From Chitinophagaceae bacterium (GTDB lineage Bacteria > Bacteroidota > Bacteroidia > Chitinophagales > Chitinophagaceae), in the NCBI GenBank assembly GCA_947447825.1, contig CANFLL010000001.1:1-64000 (forward strand): a stretch of 64,000 nt of DNA, read 5' to 3'. Both the position numbers and the translations under genes were made by a program. Shown here in pieces: positions 42,770-52,697 of the stretch (its first letter is position 1; each line of letters opens with the position of its first letter). The notes beneath the pieces were generated by a model. The model had not been told where the DNA came from, made no database searches, and saw only the letters and a program-made list of their open reading frames with translations.

Positions 42770-45508
42770 ATGCAAAAAGTTTATAGATTCTTTTTTTTGG
42801 CTTTCTTTTCCACCCTTCTGTCTTTTAATATTTCATTTGCTCAAGATGTATCCGATACTTCTATTACATCTGTAAATACAGATTTAATTAACATTTTCAC
42901 TCAAAAAGTTCCCAAGAAGTATAAGATTGCCGCAATTAAAATAGTTGGCAACCATTTCTTCGATGAAAATTTACTTGTTTCAGTTTCCACCCTGAATGTT
43001 GGAGATGAAGTGGCCATTCCTGGTGGTGATAATTTTGCAAAAGCAATTAATAAGCTTTGGGGTCAGAACTACTTTAGCAATATCGCTATCAATATTACCA
43101 AGCTTGAAGGAAAAAATATAACTGTAGAAATTGCAGTAACAGAAAGACCTCGTTTAGCTAAATTTTCTTTTGTGGGTATTTCCAAGAGCGATGCGGAAGA
43201 CTTAAAAGCTAAGTCTGGACTTGTTGTAGGTAGGGTTGTTACCGAAAACATGAAAAAATCTGCAGCTTCCGCTATTCAAAAGTTTTATGCAGAAAAAGGT
43301 TATCAAGATGCCTCAGTAAAAATAGAAGAACAAAAAGATAAAACATTACAAAATTCTCTACAAATTAGTTTCATAATTGATAAAGGAACTAAAACGCGCA
43401 TAAACAATATCAATTTTGCTGGTAATACCATTGATGATGCTAAATTGAAAAAGAAACTAAAGGACACAAAGGAGCAATCAAGATTTACACTTTATCCTCC
43501 TGACAATAGTGGTGGTTTTATTACCCCAAAACGTTACACATTCGATGATTATCTAACAGATCATGGGTATATGACCTATACACTAACTAAAAAACTATTA
43601 GATCCTTACGTACGTTTAAAATTCTTTACTTCTGCTAAGTTCAATGAAAAGAAATATGCTGATGATAAAGAAAAGTTGATAGAATATTACAATACTCTTG
43701 GTTATAGAGATATGTCTATTGTAAAAGACAAAGTGTTTAAAAACTCAAAAGGTTCTCTCAATATTGACATTCAATTAAATGAAGGTCACAAATATTACTT
43801 CGGAAACATAAAATGGAGAGGAAATACAAAATACTCTGATTCTGTTCTTACTGCTATCTTGGGAATAAGCAAAGGCGATATCTATAACCTTGATGAATTA
43901 AATAAAAGACTAGGAAAAGGTGCGCCAGAAGGAACTGATATTGGTACATTATACCAAGATGATGGATACTTATTCTTCAGAACTGATCCAGTAGAAGTAG
44001 CTGTATATAATGATACAATAGATTATGAAATAAGAATTGTTGAAGGGCCACAGGCTACCATCAAGAATATTAGAATTTCGGGAAATGAAAAGACAAAGGA
44101 ATATGTTATCCGTAGAGAAATAAGAACTATTCCGGGAGATAAGTTTAGTAAATCGAATTTGATACGTTCACAAAGAGAAATTGCACAGTTAAACTTCTTT
44201 AATCCAGAGAAAATAGGTATTAACCCAATCCCTAATCCTGATGATGGTACAGTAGATATTAATTATACAGTAGAAGAAAAGTCAAGTGATCAATTAGAAC
44301 TTAGTGCTGGTTGGGGCGGAAATATCGGACTTACGGGTACACTTGGGGTAACGTTTAACAACTTCTCCATCAATAACATTTTGCATAAAAAAGCATGGGA
44401 TCCATTGCCAATAGGAGACGGACAAAAGCTAAGTATGCGTGTTCAGAGTAATGGAAAGGCTTTTCGTTCATATAACTTTTCTTTTACAGAGCCTTGGCTT
44501 GGTGGTAAAAAGAGAAATTCTCTTACTGTCTCTTTTTTCGATACCAAATATGCAAATGCGTATAATCCAGTTACAGGAAGCTATTCTAGCAGTGCTGCAA
44601 ATTCTTCCTACATCAGAACAACTGGAGTGGGTGTAAATTACGGGAAGCAACTAACTTGGCCTGATGACTTTTTCTCTTTCTCTGCAGGTGTCAACTTTGC
44701 TAGATACAAATTGAAGAATTATTATATTGATAGAGTAAACTTGCCAGGGTATAATAATGGATTCTCGCATAATTTAAATTTCAAGTTTGCTTTACAACGC
44801 AATTCTGTTAATCAGCCTACTTTCCCAAGTAGCGGTAGTAATCTTTTACTTACATTGGCACTTACACCTCCTTATTCTTCTGTATGGCCAGATGTAGTAA
44901 GTCAGTCGAATCCATATAAATGGATTGAATACTACAAAACTCGTTTTACTGGTGAATGGTATGTTCCTTTGAGTAAGCCTACTGGTGCTGATAGAAATCA
45001 AATGTTTGTTTTAAAAGCTGCTGCTAAATATGGTTTCTTGGGAAGATATAATACTAAATTGAACATTTCTCCATTCGAACGTTTTCAGGTTGGGGATGCT
45101 GGTCTTGCCAATCAGTTTGCGCTTTTAGGCTATGACATAATTGCACAAAGAGGTTATCCTGTTTATCAGTCATCAAATCCAACAGTTAATCCTGAACAAA
45201 GTGGGGCTTCTGAATACTTTACCATATTTAATAAATATACTCTAGAGGTTAGGTATCCATTAAGTTTGAATCCGAGTAGTACTATTTATGCGCTTACTTT
45301 TCTTGAAGCAGCAAATGGTTGGTACACTGTAAAAGATTACAATCCATTCCAACTTCGTAGGTCTGTTGGTGTGGGTATGAGGTTCTTTCTGCCAATGTTT
45401 GGATTGTTAGGTTTTGATTATGGTATTGGACTAGACAGAACTGAATCTGGTAATGGGTTAAAGGGAGCATCTAGGTTTACATTCATGCTTGGATACGAGC
45501 CTGAGTAA
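42770..45508 (+). CDS. bamA: Outer-membrane assembly factor BamA
   Basis: A 912-residue Omp85 protein. The start is placed at MQKVYRFFFLAFFSTLLSFN, because 28 upstream in-frame codons are not signal-like. It has a signal peptide, then five POTRA-like domains (about 40-505; one has RIVEGPQATIKNIRISGNEK), then the 16-strand barrel (from about 515, LSAGWGGNIGLTGTLGVTFNNF, ending RFTFMLGYEPE). The barrel includes the usual VRYPLSLNPSSTIYALTFLE near the end. It catalyses insertion of outer-membrane proteins. Two Skp/OmpH chaperone genes follow directly. Confidence 0.95.
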   Translation: MQKVYRFFFLAFFSTLLSFNISFAQDVSDTSITSVNTDLINIFTQKVPKKYKIAAIKIVGNHFFDENLLVSVSTLNVGDEVAIPGGDNFAKAINKLWGQNYFSNIAINITKLEGKNITVEIAVTERPRLAKFSFVGISKSDAEDLKAKSGLVVGRVVTENMKKSAASAIQKFYAEKGYQDASVKIEEQKDKTLQNSLQISFIIDKGTKTRINNINFAGNTIDDAKLKKKLKDTKEQSRFTLYPPDNSGGFITPKRYTFDDYLTDHGYMTYTLTKKLLDPYVRLKFFTSAKFNEKKYADDKEKLIEYYNTLGYRDMSIVKDKVFKNSKGSLNIDIQLNEGHKYYFGNIKWRGNTKYSDSVLTAILGISKGDIYNLDELNKRLGKGAPEGTDIGTLYQDDGYLFFRTDPVEVAVYNDTIDYEIRIVEGPQATIKNIRISGNEKTKEYVIRREIRTIPGDKFSKSNLIRSQREIAQLNFFNPEKIGINPIPNPDDGTVDINYTVEEKSSDQLELSAGWGGNIGLTGTLGVTFNNFSINNILHKKAWDPLPIGDGQKLSMRVQSNGKAFRSYNFSFTEPWLGGKKRNSLTVSFFDTKYANAYNPVTGSYSSSAANSSYIRTTGVGVNYGKQLTWPDDFFSFSAGVNFARYKLKNYYIDRVNLPGYNNGFSHNLNFKFALQRNSVNQPTFPSSGSNLLLTLALTPPYSSVWPDVVSQSNPYKWIEYYKTRFTGEWYVPLSKPTGADRNQMFVLKAAAKYGFLGRYNTKLNISPFERFQVGDAGLANQFALLGYDIIAQRGYPVYQSSNPTVNPEQSGASEYFTIFNKYTLEVRYPLSLNPSSTIYALTFLEAANGWYTVKDYNPFQLRRSVGVGMRFFLPMFGLLGFDYGIGLDRTESGNGLKGASRFTFMLGYEPE

Positions 45509-45556
45509 TATGTACATCTACTAGTTGTTATTCATTTACTGATTAAATAATAAGTT

Positions 45557-46078
45557 ATGAATAGGTTTTTTTTTATTGGATTTCTTTTCATTGTAGCATC
45601 AATCACTGCATCTTCACAAAGAATTGCTGTTATTGACACTAAATATATACTTAGTAATATTCCTGATTATAAAATTCTTGATAAGAGAATTCAAGTTACG
45701 AGTGCTGAATGGCAAAAAGAAATTGATGCCAAACAAGCTACTCTCGAAAGGATGTATAAGGACTATGATGCTGAGCAGTATATGCTTACCGATGAATTAA
45801 AAAAGAAAAGACAAGCTGACATAGCTAGTAAAGAGAAAGAAATTCAGGAATTACAAAAAAAAAGATTCGGTTATCAAGGAGATCTTTTTAAAGAAAGACA
45901 GAACTTGGTGAAACCTATTCAAGATAAGGTATACAACGCTATTCAGAAATTGTCTGTTGCAAGATCTTACGATTTGGTGCTCGATAAAAGTGAAGGCATT
46001 ACTGTTATATTTGCCGACCCTAAAATGGATAAGAGTGATGATGTGCTTAGAGAACTAGGTATCAGGGTTAATAATTAA
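45557..46078 (+). CDS. OmpH/Skp-family periplasmic chaperone (first copy)
   Basis: A 173-residue protein: signal peptide (about 1-20) then a coiled-coil rich in Lys/Glu (YILSNIPDYKILDKRIQV, then KKRQADIASKEKEIQEL). The OmpH-like C-terminus is AVARSYDLVLDKS followed by VIFADPK. Skp-type trimers hold unfolded outer-membrane proteins for BamA. It sits 48 bp after bamA and 39 bp before a second copy. Confidence 0.93.
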   Translation: MNRFFFIGFLFIVASITASSQRIAVIDTKYILSNIPDYKILDKRIQVTSAEWQKEIDAKQATLERMYKDYDAEQYMLTDELKKKRQADIASKEKEIQELQKKRFGYQGDLFKERQNLVKPIQDKVYNAIQKLSVARSYDLVLDKSEGITVIFADPKMDKSDDVLRELGIRVNN

Positions 46079-46117
46079 GGAACAAACAATTAAATAGATA
46101 AATAAAAAAAGGAAGTA

Positions 46118-46741
46118 ATGAAAAAATGTTTATTAGGCTGTGTAATAGTTGCAGCAAGTTTATTTATAAACTCTCAAGCACAGGCTCAGGTTAAAATTGG
46201 CACTTTCGATGAGCAAAGCGTTTTAGGTTTAATGCCAGGTATTCAGAAAGTAGATACTCTTTTACAGAAATATGTAAATGATTCTTTGAAGCCAGAGTAC
46301 GACTATGAAATGAGTGAATTAATGCGTATGGATAGTACTTTTAAAAAGGATTCTGCTACTATGCAACCAGGCACTCGTGGTATTGTTCAAAAGGAAATTA
46401 ACCAACATAAATATAAGATTGTAAACTGGCAGCAGTATCAAAACCAACAAGTGCAACAAAAAGAAGATGAATTGCTTTTTCCTTACAAGCAAAAGGTTTA
46501 TGCTTCTCTAGAAAAGATTATTAAAGAACAAAAATATACGCACGTTTTCAAAGGTGATCAACTATTAGTTGCTCCACCAAGTGATAACCTAGTTATTAAA
46601 GTTGCCTTAGATTTAAAATTGAAATTCCCTAAAGATGTGGAAGAGCAATTAAGAGCGCAAGGTTTATTGGATAGCAGCCCAACAAATACGTCTGCTTCTC
46701 AAAAGCCTGCTACTAAACCAGCTGCAAAGCCTAAGCAATAA
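46118..46741 (+). CDS. OmpH/Skp-family periplasmic chaperone (second copy)
   Basis: A 207-residue paralogue of the preceding gene: signal peptide to about residue 24, then VKIGTFDEQSVLGLMPGIQ and a shorter coiled-coil (YKIVNWQQYQNQQVQQKEDE). The distinctive C-terminal tail is Ala/Lys/Pro-rich (SQKPATKPAAKPKQ). Duplicated ompH downstream of bamA is typical of Bacteroidota. It ends the envelope operon, with a terminator. Confidence 0.92.
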   Translation: MKKCLLGCVIVAASLFINSQAQAQVKIGTFDEQSVLGLMPGIQKVDTLLQKYVNDSLKPEYDYEMSELMRMDSTFKKDSATMQPGTRGIVQKEINQHKYKIVNWQQYQNQQVQQKEDELLFPYKQKVYASLEKIIKEQKYTHVFKGDQLLVAPPSDNLVIKVALDLKLKFPKDVEEQLRAQGLLDSSPTNTSASQKPATKPAAKPKQ

Positions 46742-46765
46742 TTTTGTTTTCTATACATTTATTTG

Positions 46766-46797
46766 AGCTATCTAATTAATTTTAGATGGCTTTTTTT
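46766..46797 (+). terminator. Rho-independent terminator after ompH
   Basis: AGCTATCTAA and TTAGATGGCT pair (one T-G wobble) with a short loop; seven T follow. Confidence 0.88.
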
Positions 46798-46906
46798 ATG
46801 GCTTTAATTATTCTATATTTCAGAAGTCTATACTTTAGGATTGCTAACAATTTCTATCTTTTCCTGTTAAATGTAGCTACTTAACACGTGAGTTGTAACA
46901 AAAAGT

Positions 46907-46936
46907 AAGGGCCGTGAAGAATCACAGCCCTTTTTT
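46907..46936 (+). terminator. Second hairpin with T-run
   Basis: AAGGGCCGTGA and TCACAGCCCTT pair with one mismatch and a 4-nt loop; six T follow on the plus strand. A weaker T-rich tail exists on the minus strand, so it may also serve the convergent ndk transcript. Confidence 0.7.
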
Positions 46937-47031
46937 CAACCCTAAACCCTTAAAAAACATTACAAATGTAATGTCTTAAAATGAATAAATTAAAAAGCAA
47001 TTAAAATAATATTAATATTTTAAGGTTTCCT

Positions 47032-47448
47032 TTAGAATCTTTCTAGCTTCGAAAAGAAAAAGTCTCCTTCGATCACTGCATTTTCATCGCTATCACTTCC
47101 GTGAACTGCATTTTCGCCAATTGAAGCAGCAAAGTTTTTACGGATAGTTCCTTCGGCAGCATTTGCCGGATTAGTTGCACCAATCAGTGTTCTAAAATCC
47201 TCTACAGCATTTTCTTTTTCAAGAATGGCAGCCACAATTGGACCACTACTCATGAACGCAACCAATTCTGGAAAGAAAGGGCGCTCTCTGTGTATGTCAT
47301 AAAACAAACCAGCTTGTTCAATAGTCAATTTAGTCCATTTTAGTGCCTTAACACTAAATCCTGCTTTGATAATCTGATCCAAAATTGCGCCTGTGTACCC
47401 TTTGCTAGTTGCATCAGGCTTAATCATCGTGAAAGTTCTGTTACTCAT
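47032..47448 (-). CDS. ndk: Nucleoside diphosphate kinase
   Basis: A 138-residue enzyme that equilibrates nucleoside di- and triphosphates by a phospho-histidine intermediate. H116 is in [26 protein letters not shown] begins it and [17 protein letters not shown] contains the Arg ligands. Length and sequence are standard. A -7 box, read on the minus strand as TACTTTTG (47469-47476), lies 20 bp upstream of the ATG. Confidence 0.97.
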   Translation of the reverse strand: MSNRTFTMIKPDATSKGYTGAILDQIIKAGFSVKALKWTKLTIEQAGLFYDIHRERPFFPELVAFMSSGPIVAAILEKENAVEDFRTLIGATNPANAAEGTIRKNFAASIGENAVHGSDSDENAVIEGDFFFSKLERF

Positions 47449-47468
47449 AATATTTGTATTTAATAGCG

Positions 47469-47476
47469 CAAAAGTA
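47469..47476 (-). promoter_or_regulatory. Promoter -7 box of ndk
   Basis: TACTTTTG on the minus strand, an exact TAnnTTTG match, with a leader of about 15 nt. Confidence 0.6.
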
Positions 47477-47597
47477 TGTAATTACATTTGAAGGATATTG
47501 CTAACAATAATGTTAACGGATAAAATATACAGGCCTGAGTAAAAGATAAATAACCTTAACGTACATTTTAAAGCTAGAGTGCCATAAGGAAACAATT

Positions 47598-47632
47598 AAA
47601 AAAATAAAGCCTCGGGAGGAATCCAAAGGCTT
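47598..47632 (-). terminator. Terminator of the GAF kinase gene
   Basis: On the minus strand AAGCCT and AGGCTT pair around a 14-nt loop and are followed by TTTATTTTTTT. Confidence 0.7.
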
Positions 47633-47657
47633 TTAACTAGTATTTAAACAAACCCCA

Positions 47658-48863
47658 TTATGCTTTTAGTTCAATATAAAAAGTAGTACCTGATTTCTTA
47701 TTGCTTTTGATGGTCATTTTGCCGCCAAGAGAATCAATAAAATCTTTGGTAAACATTAAGCCAAGTCCACTACCCATTTCCTTTTTAGTGCCAGGTGTGG
47801 TTAATTTTCCATCACCTGTAAGTATCTTTATTCTTACATTCTCATCCATTCCAACACCTGTGTCACTTACTGAAATTAAAACCTTTTCTCCTTCCCTGTG
47901 AGCATACACTGTGATAGTGCCATTTTCGGTAAACTTAATCGCATTACTCAATAAATTCCTGATGATAAATTGAATGGCATTAGGATCTGTATTCAATATT
48001 AAATCTGTGTCTACTAAATTTACCAATTCATTGTTTTTCATGGTAGCCGAAGCATACGCTTGGTAAAAACGTTCTTGCGTAATTTTAAATAAGTTCACAG
48101 GTTTCTTTTCAATGCCAGTTTTTGTCACCTGCATTCTTCCCCATTCTAGCAAATCTGACAATAAACCAAGCGTTCCATCTAAATGGGATTCTGCCATCAT
48201 CATCAAATCTGCAGATTCTTCTTCAGAAAGCATGTCACTCTTAGTGAAATCAATAATTTGTTTTAATGAAGCTAAAGGACTGCGAACATCGTGTGCAATG
48301 ATGGAAATAATTCTGTTTTGCATTTCAGACTGTTGCTTCATTTTAAGTTCTTGAAGCTTTAGTGCTTTATTGATTAATCGTAAATCCAATAATTTTATTA
48401 CTTGCTTTGCCAATACTTTCAAACCAAAAGATTGTTCATCAGTTAAATGTTGAGGTTCAGAATTGATTACACACAAAGTGCCTAGTTTTAACCCGTTTTT
48501 ACTAACTAACGGAACACCCGCATAGAACCTAATATTTGGCGCATCTGTAACAAGTGGACTATTTGCAAATCGTGCATCTTTACTAGCATCATCTATTTCA
48601 AAAATATCTTCCTCTTGCATTAACGTACAAGCACAAAATGATGATTTTCGAACAGATTCATTTATCATATAAAACGATTCTGCATTGTGCCATTGTCTTC
48701 CTGTTTCTAACAAGGAGATAAGCGAAATAGGTACATTGCATATTTGAGATGCAAGCTTTACAATATCATCAAATTCATCTTCCTTAGAAGTATCTAATAT
48801 TTCATAGTTATATTGTTCCCACAAACGTTGTGCATCTAATGAAAGGGTTGATAAATTTTTCAT
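47658..48863 (-). CDS. GAF-domain sensor histidine kinase
   Basis: A 401-residue soluble kinase. GAF domain about 18-165 (VPISLISLLETGRQWHNAES, FYAGVPLVSKNGLKLGTLCV, given as separate stretches). HisKA about 175-245 with the phospho-acceptor H in IISIIAHDVRSPLA. HATPase about 285-400 with N-box FIIRNLLSNAIKFTENG, G1 VSDTGVGMDEN and G2 GSGLGLMFTKDFI. The N-terminal GAF with RQWHNAESF and SSFCACTLMQEEDIFEIDD (19 residues) is of the type found in bacteriophytochrome-like or light/redox kinases. No membrane segment is present and no regulator is adjacent. Confidence 0.92.
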   Translation of the reverse strand: MKNLSTLSLDAQRLWEQYNYEILDTSKEDEFDDIVKLASQICNVPISLISLLETGRQWHNAESFYMINESVRKSSFCACTLMQEEDIFEIDDASKDARFANSPLVTDAPNIRFYAGVPLVSKNGLKLGTLCVINSEPQHLTDEQSFGLKVLAKQVIKLLDLRLINKALKLQELKMKQQSEMQNRIISIIAHDVRSPLASLKQIIDFTKSDMLSEEESADLMMMAESHLDGTLGLLSDLLEWGRMQVTKTGIEKKPVNLFKITQERFYQAYASATMKNNELVNLVDTDLILNTDPNAIQFIIRNLLSNAIKFTENGTITVYAHREGEKVLISVSDTGVGMDENVRIKILTGDGKLTTPGTKKEMGSGLGLMFTKDFIDSLGGKMTIKSNKKSGTTFYIELKA

Positions 48864-49367
48864 GATTCTCTAATTTGAAGGGTGAACAATTAATTTGCTG
48901 ACCTAAAAATAGGTAATCAACACAACCTAATCTATTAAAAAATCAGCTAATTTGATTCAATTAAACCGATAATCATCATTTCATCATAGTACTATCAAAG
49001 GGCATATCGAGGGTACTACTAAGGGTATCATCCAAACTACTACAAGGAACTTTTTCTATTAAGAAAATGAGAAGTTTTAGTGTTAAGCATAAGGATTAAA
49101 ACAAGGTGTACTAACCTTAAATTGAGACGTGAAATATGAAGAGTTAAAAAACAAAGGACATGATATACACTTTAGTAATGCTCCACAATGAATAACCCAT
49201 AGTCCTATAGATTTTTGCTAAACCCTAACTTTTTATGTGTGTGTGTAGGTGTTGGACTTATGCAAATTCTGCATAATCTTTCGTGAATTATTTCAAGCAA
49301 ATTTTATTTCTCTTTACTAAGGTTAATACGCTGTTTGAAAATATTGGATTAGTTGGTCTATTCCGAT
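48864..49367. other. Spacer without a gene
   Basis: No gene, terminator or array is evident. Words such as TACTAC and AAGGG recur near 48985-49055 but without constant spacing; they could be a decayed array. Confidence 0.5.
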
Positions 49368-49934
49368 TTATTGAGGAAGGCGTTTCATCAGTTCGTCATC
49401 TATTTTCTTAAAAAGATGATATGGTTTATATGTACGCCATTCGGGTATTTCCATTAGTTCAATGTAATAATTTAGCTTCCGCTTTCTGAAATCGTATTGG
49501 CTTTGTTCGGGCATGTTCAAGGATACAATCCATCCATTTTCATCTGTCACATTTTCAAACCATTCTTCATAATAGTCTTTGTCTCCACTATGGAAGTTCA
49601 GGATATTCTCGGTTATAAGAATGTATTTAGTAATGTTATAGTGCGCAAGTTTATCTATTACTTCCCGTTTAAGCTCCATAATATCATTTTCGATGGCATC
49701 ATTCCATTCACCAATCATTTCTATGATGGCAAAATTCAGCTCATAATCAACGTAAATAATTTTAAGGTAAAGGGTATTACTGCCAAAGTCTTCCCATTGT
49801 GGATGTATATAGTAGTTGTAAACGGTGGCAGAAAATTCGAATTCACTATGAACAACACCATAAAAAGGGGAGCGTTTGTCCTCCTCTGCATTGTACATAT
49901 ACCGCCAATTGAAATGTGGTTCTAAAAGATGCAT
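49368..49934 (-). CDS. Unknown conserved protein, 188 aa
   Basis: A soluble 188-residue protein with no signal peptide, rich in aromatic and acidic residues (MHLLEPHFNWRYMYNAEEDK at the start; EEWFENVTDENGWIV, PEWRTYKPYHLFKKIDDELM later). An alpha/beta pattern is likely (FAIIEMIGEWNDAIENDIMEL followed by YILITENILNFHS; the first stretch is cut here to FAIIEMIGEWNDAI). I do not recognise a family with confidence, though similar Bacteroidota hypotheticals exist. It is followed at 93 bp by the sugar-kinase gene upstream on the same strand, so the two may share a transcript. Confidence 0.7.
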   Translation of the reverse strand: MHLLEPHFNWRYMYNAEEDKRSPFYGVVHSEFEFSATVYNYYIHPQWEDFGSNTLYLKIIYVDYELNFAIIEMIGEWNDAIENDIMELKREVIDKLAHYNITKYILITENILNFHSGDKDYYEEWFENVTDENGWIVSLNMPEQSQYDFRKRKLNYYIELMEIPEWRTYKPYHLFKKIDDELMKRLPQ

Positions 49935-49960
49935 GAAATATTAATCTAATTTATGTTAAT

Positions 49961-50021
49961 GTTACTGGTTTCTAGATTCAAGTTACTGGTAACCTATAAC
50001 CTGAATCTAGTAACCAGTAAC
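49961..50021. repeat. 20-bp inverted repeat spacer
   Basis: GTTACTGGTTTCTAGATTCA (49961-49980) and the reverse complement arm (50002-50021) match over 20 nt with one mismatch. The words (GTTACTGGT, CTAGATTC) match those in the spacer 10028-10090. Confidence 0.92.
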
Positions 50022-50027
50022 TTGGAA

Positions 50028-50870
50028 CTACTCTTTATGAAACTCCACCAACCCATCCATTGGACTTTGCAATACTTTGCCCAATTCTAGTTCGTAGGTA
50101 TTGCAAAGATCTTGAAGTACATCCTTAAAACCAAAAGCAATGCTGCCCGTGAAGTTGATGGGCATCTTCCAAGACTCTTCATATTTATATAGATGATTGA
50201 ACACAAAATCGTTCAACCCATCTTCAATAATGTTTTCAATCATGTAATGCCCTCTGTTTTCTGCCAAAAAAATAGCATAGCTAGCCAAGTACCTATTTGC
50301 AAGAGGTTTTTTATAAACACTATCCAATATATCATCTTTAGATACATTGAAGTGCTTATTGAATCGGTGCATTAGGTCTTCATCGAAAGTATTGTATAGA
50401 TAATATTGAATTACTTTTTTGCCAAGATAGGCACCGCTACCTTCATCTCCCAAAATATATCCTAATCCAGGACTATTCTTCACAATCTTTTTTCCATTGT
50501 AATAACAAGAGTTTGCACCCGTACCCAAAATGCAAGCTATCCCTTTTTCATGACCACATAAGGCACGAGCGGCACCAAGCAAATCATCTTCTAGCGTTAT
50601 GTCTGCAGTAGAGAAAACTTCTTTCAAAGCTAATCTTACTATCTTTTCGTTGGATGGATTGCCCATTCCTGTGCCATAAAAATGCAGTTCTTCTATTTCT
50701 ATGTTCTTTAGTTCTGGCACCAAGTCTTGTTCCAACAAATCAACTATCTGCTCCCTTTTTACAAAATAGGGGCTGATGCCATGCGTATTAATAATCTTCT
50801 TTTTGCCATTATACAGCAAACACCATTCGCATTTTGTAGAACCGCTATCGGCAATTAATTGTACTGGCAT
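50028..50870 (-). CDS. BadF/BcrA-type sugar kinase (GlcNAc kinase-like)
   Basis: A 280-residue ASKHA-fold kinase. The N-terminal phosphate loop is LIADSGSTKCEWCLL. The second nucleotide loop is CILGTGANSCYYNGK followed by LGDEGSGAYLGKKV. The fold matches the N-acetylglucosamine kinase-like group of the BadF/BadG/BcrA/BcrD family found in Bacteroidota. It probably phosphorylates an amino sugar recycled from the wall; the exact substrate is not readable. No obvious partner lies beside it. Confidence 0.88.
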   Translation of the reverse strand: MPVQLIADSGSTKCEWCLLYNGKKKIINTHGISPYFVKREQIVDLLEQDLVPELKNIEIEELHFYGTGMGNPSNEKIVRLALKEVFSTADITLEDDLLGAARALCGHEKGIACILGTGANSCYYNGKKIVKNSPGLGYILGDEGSGAYLGKKVIQYYLYNTFDEDLMHRFNKHFNVSKDDILDSVYKKPLANRYLASYAIFLAENRGHYMIENIIEDGLNDFVFNHLYKYEESWKMPINFTGSIAFGFKDVLQDLCNTYELELGKVLQSPMDGLVEFHKE

Positions 50871-51067
50871 AATTATCTAATTTATATTTAGTCAACTTAA
50901 AACTAGCCTATCAAGGCTTAAATATAGTATTTCCTTGCAATAGTTTACCTATTAATGAACATAATATCAATTTAATAATCTTCTTAGAAATAGACATAAG
51001 CATCCTTTTAATGTAAAATCAATCGCTTGCCTGTCCTTAATCTCTATTGCCAATGAATGATTACAGA

Positions 51068-51075
51068 TATATTTG
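51068..51075 (+). promoter_or_regulatory. Promoter of the S41 protease gene
   Basis: TATATTTG (exact TAnnTTTG) has a TTG at 51047-51049, 18 nt upstream, at about the -33 position. The ATG follows 29 bp after the -7 box. Confidence 0.65.
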
Positions 51076-51104
51076 CCTCCTTTAAAACAGGTTAGAATAC
51101 ATTT

Positions 51105-52697
51105 ATGGCTAATAAAAAATTACAGGTTTGGTTGCCCCTTTTGTTCTCTGTTCTGGTAATAATAGGGATGATAATCGGCTTCCAACTACACGATAAAACC
51201 AACAGTGCCATCTTTATGGGCAGTGGCAAAAAGAACTCAATTCAGGAGGTTGTTGATCTCATTAAAGAACGCTATGTGGATGCTGACAAAGCTGATAGTG
51301 TGAGCCAAGCAGTGATTGATAACCTTTTGGCACACCTTGATCCTCACTCTGTTTACATACCCTCTAAATATGTGAAGGATGTGAATGATGATTTGCAAGG
51401 CAATTTTCAGGGAATTGGTATAGAATACCAATTGATAAATGATTCCGTTAACGTGATGAACGTGATTAAGGATGGCCCAGGCGAAAAAGCAGGATTGCAA
51501 GTGGGCGACATACTGCTTAAAGCTAATGACACTACCTTACTCTATGGCAAAAAGACTAACGGTGCTGAAATAAGAAAAACACTTCGTGGTGAAGCGGGTT
51601 CTACCGTTAAAATTACTGTTTTGCGCATTGGGAAATTGCTGAATGTTACCATTACCCGCGGCAATATCCCTGTTCCGTCCATAGATGCTGCTTACATTAT
51701 TGCCCCAGAAACAGGTTATATTAAACTGAATAAATTTGGAGATAGAACTTATGAAGAGTTTATGCAGAACCTAGAAAAACTGCAAAAACAAGGTATGAAG
51801 AAACTAATACTGGATTTGCGTGGTAACGGTGGTGGACTAGTAAACGAAGCAACCGCAATTGCTGATGAGTTTTTGGATGAAAACAAGTTAGTAGTATACA
51901 CCGAAGGGAATCAATCGCCTAGAACAGATTATAAATGTAGAAAAGAAGGACTGTTTGAAAAAGGTTCTTTAGCTGTTCTGATAGATGAAACCTCGGCTAG
52001 CGCTAGCGAAATACTAAGCGGTGCATTGCAAGATTGGGACAGGGCAACCATCATTGGTCGTAGAAGTTTTGGAAAGGGATTGGTGCAACAACAGTTTCAG
52101 TTGAGCGATGGAAGTGCCTTACGACTAACAGTGGCTCATTACTACACGCCTTTGGGAAGAAACATTCAGAAACCTTATGATAATAAAAGCAAACAGGATT
52201 ATGATGATGAACTAATGAAGCGTTATCATGATGGTGAACTTACTGGTAAAGACACTAGCATTAATAGAGGAAAGGCTTATAAAACACCCGCTGGGCACAC
52301 GGTTTATGGTGGTGGTGGCATTACTCCAGACATTTTTGTACCCATAGATACCTCCAAATCTTCTGTTGCTTACACTCGCTTTTATTTTAGAAACACGCTG
52401 AATTCATTCGTATATCATTATTTTTTAACCAATAGGAGTAAGTTTGATAAAATAACAACCACAACACAATTACAGCAACAATTTATTCCGGGAGAAGCTG
52501 AGTGGCAAAACATTAAATCAACCGCCCAAGAACGGGATGGTATATCTTTGGCTGAAGTGACACCCAAAGAAAAGGCAGATATCCTGCAGAGAATGCAAGC
52601 ACTAATGGCAAGACAATTATTCCGTACGGAAGGATATTATGAAATAGAAAACAAAAACGATAACACTATTAAGAAGGCGTTGGAAACTTTGAAATAG
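51105..52697 (+). CDS. S41-family C-terminal processing protease (CtpA/Prc)
   Basis: A 530-residue periplasmic serine protease. An N-terminal membrane/signal segment (about 8-28) is followed by the CtpA N-domain (LIKERYVDADKADSVSQAV), a PDZ domain (about 90-185, GIGIEYQ, GPGEKAGLQVGDILLKAND), then the protease core with LDLRGNGGGLVNEA. The catalytic dyad S299 (in DETSASASEIL) and K324 (RRSFGKGLVQ) are 25 apart, as in Prc. The last 140 residues are an extra domain. CtpA-like enzymes trim C-termini of envelope proteins. Confidence 0.95.
   Translation: MANKKLQVWLPLLFSVLVIIGMIIGFQLHDKTNSAIFMGSGKKNSIQEVVDLIKERYVDADKADSVSQAVIDNLLAHLDPHSVYIPSKYVKDVNDDLQGNFQGIGIEYQLINDSVNVMNVIKDGPGEKAGLQVGDILLKANDTTLLYGKKTNGAEIRKTLRGEAGSTVKITVLRIGKLLNVTITRGNIPVPSIDAAYIIAPETGYIKLNKFGDRTYEEFMQNLEKLQKQGMKKLILDLRGNGGGLVNEATAIADEFLDENKLVVYTEGNQSPRTDYKCRKEGLFEKGSLAVLIDETSASASEILSGALQDWDRATIIGRRSFGKGLVQQQFQLSDGSALRLTVAHYYTPLGRNIQKPYDNKSKQDYDDELMKRYHDGELTGKDTSINRGKAYKTPAGHTVYGGGGITPDIFVPIDTSKSSVAYTRFYFRNTLNSFVYHYFLTNRSKFDKITTTTQLQQQFIPGEAEWQNIKSTAQERDGISLAEVTPKEKADILQRMQALMARQLFRTEGYYEIENKNDNTIKKALETLK

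Noticed and set aside
48985-49060. Possible seventh 21-nt array (TACTAC and AAGGG words)
   Set aside because: Words recur but distances vary, so a constant period cannot be shown.
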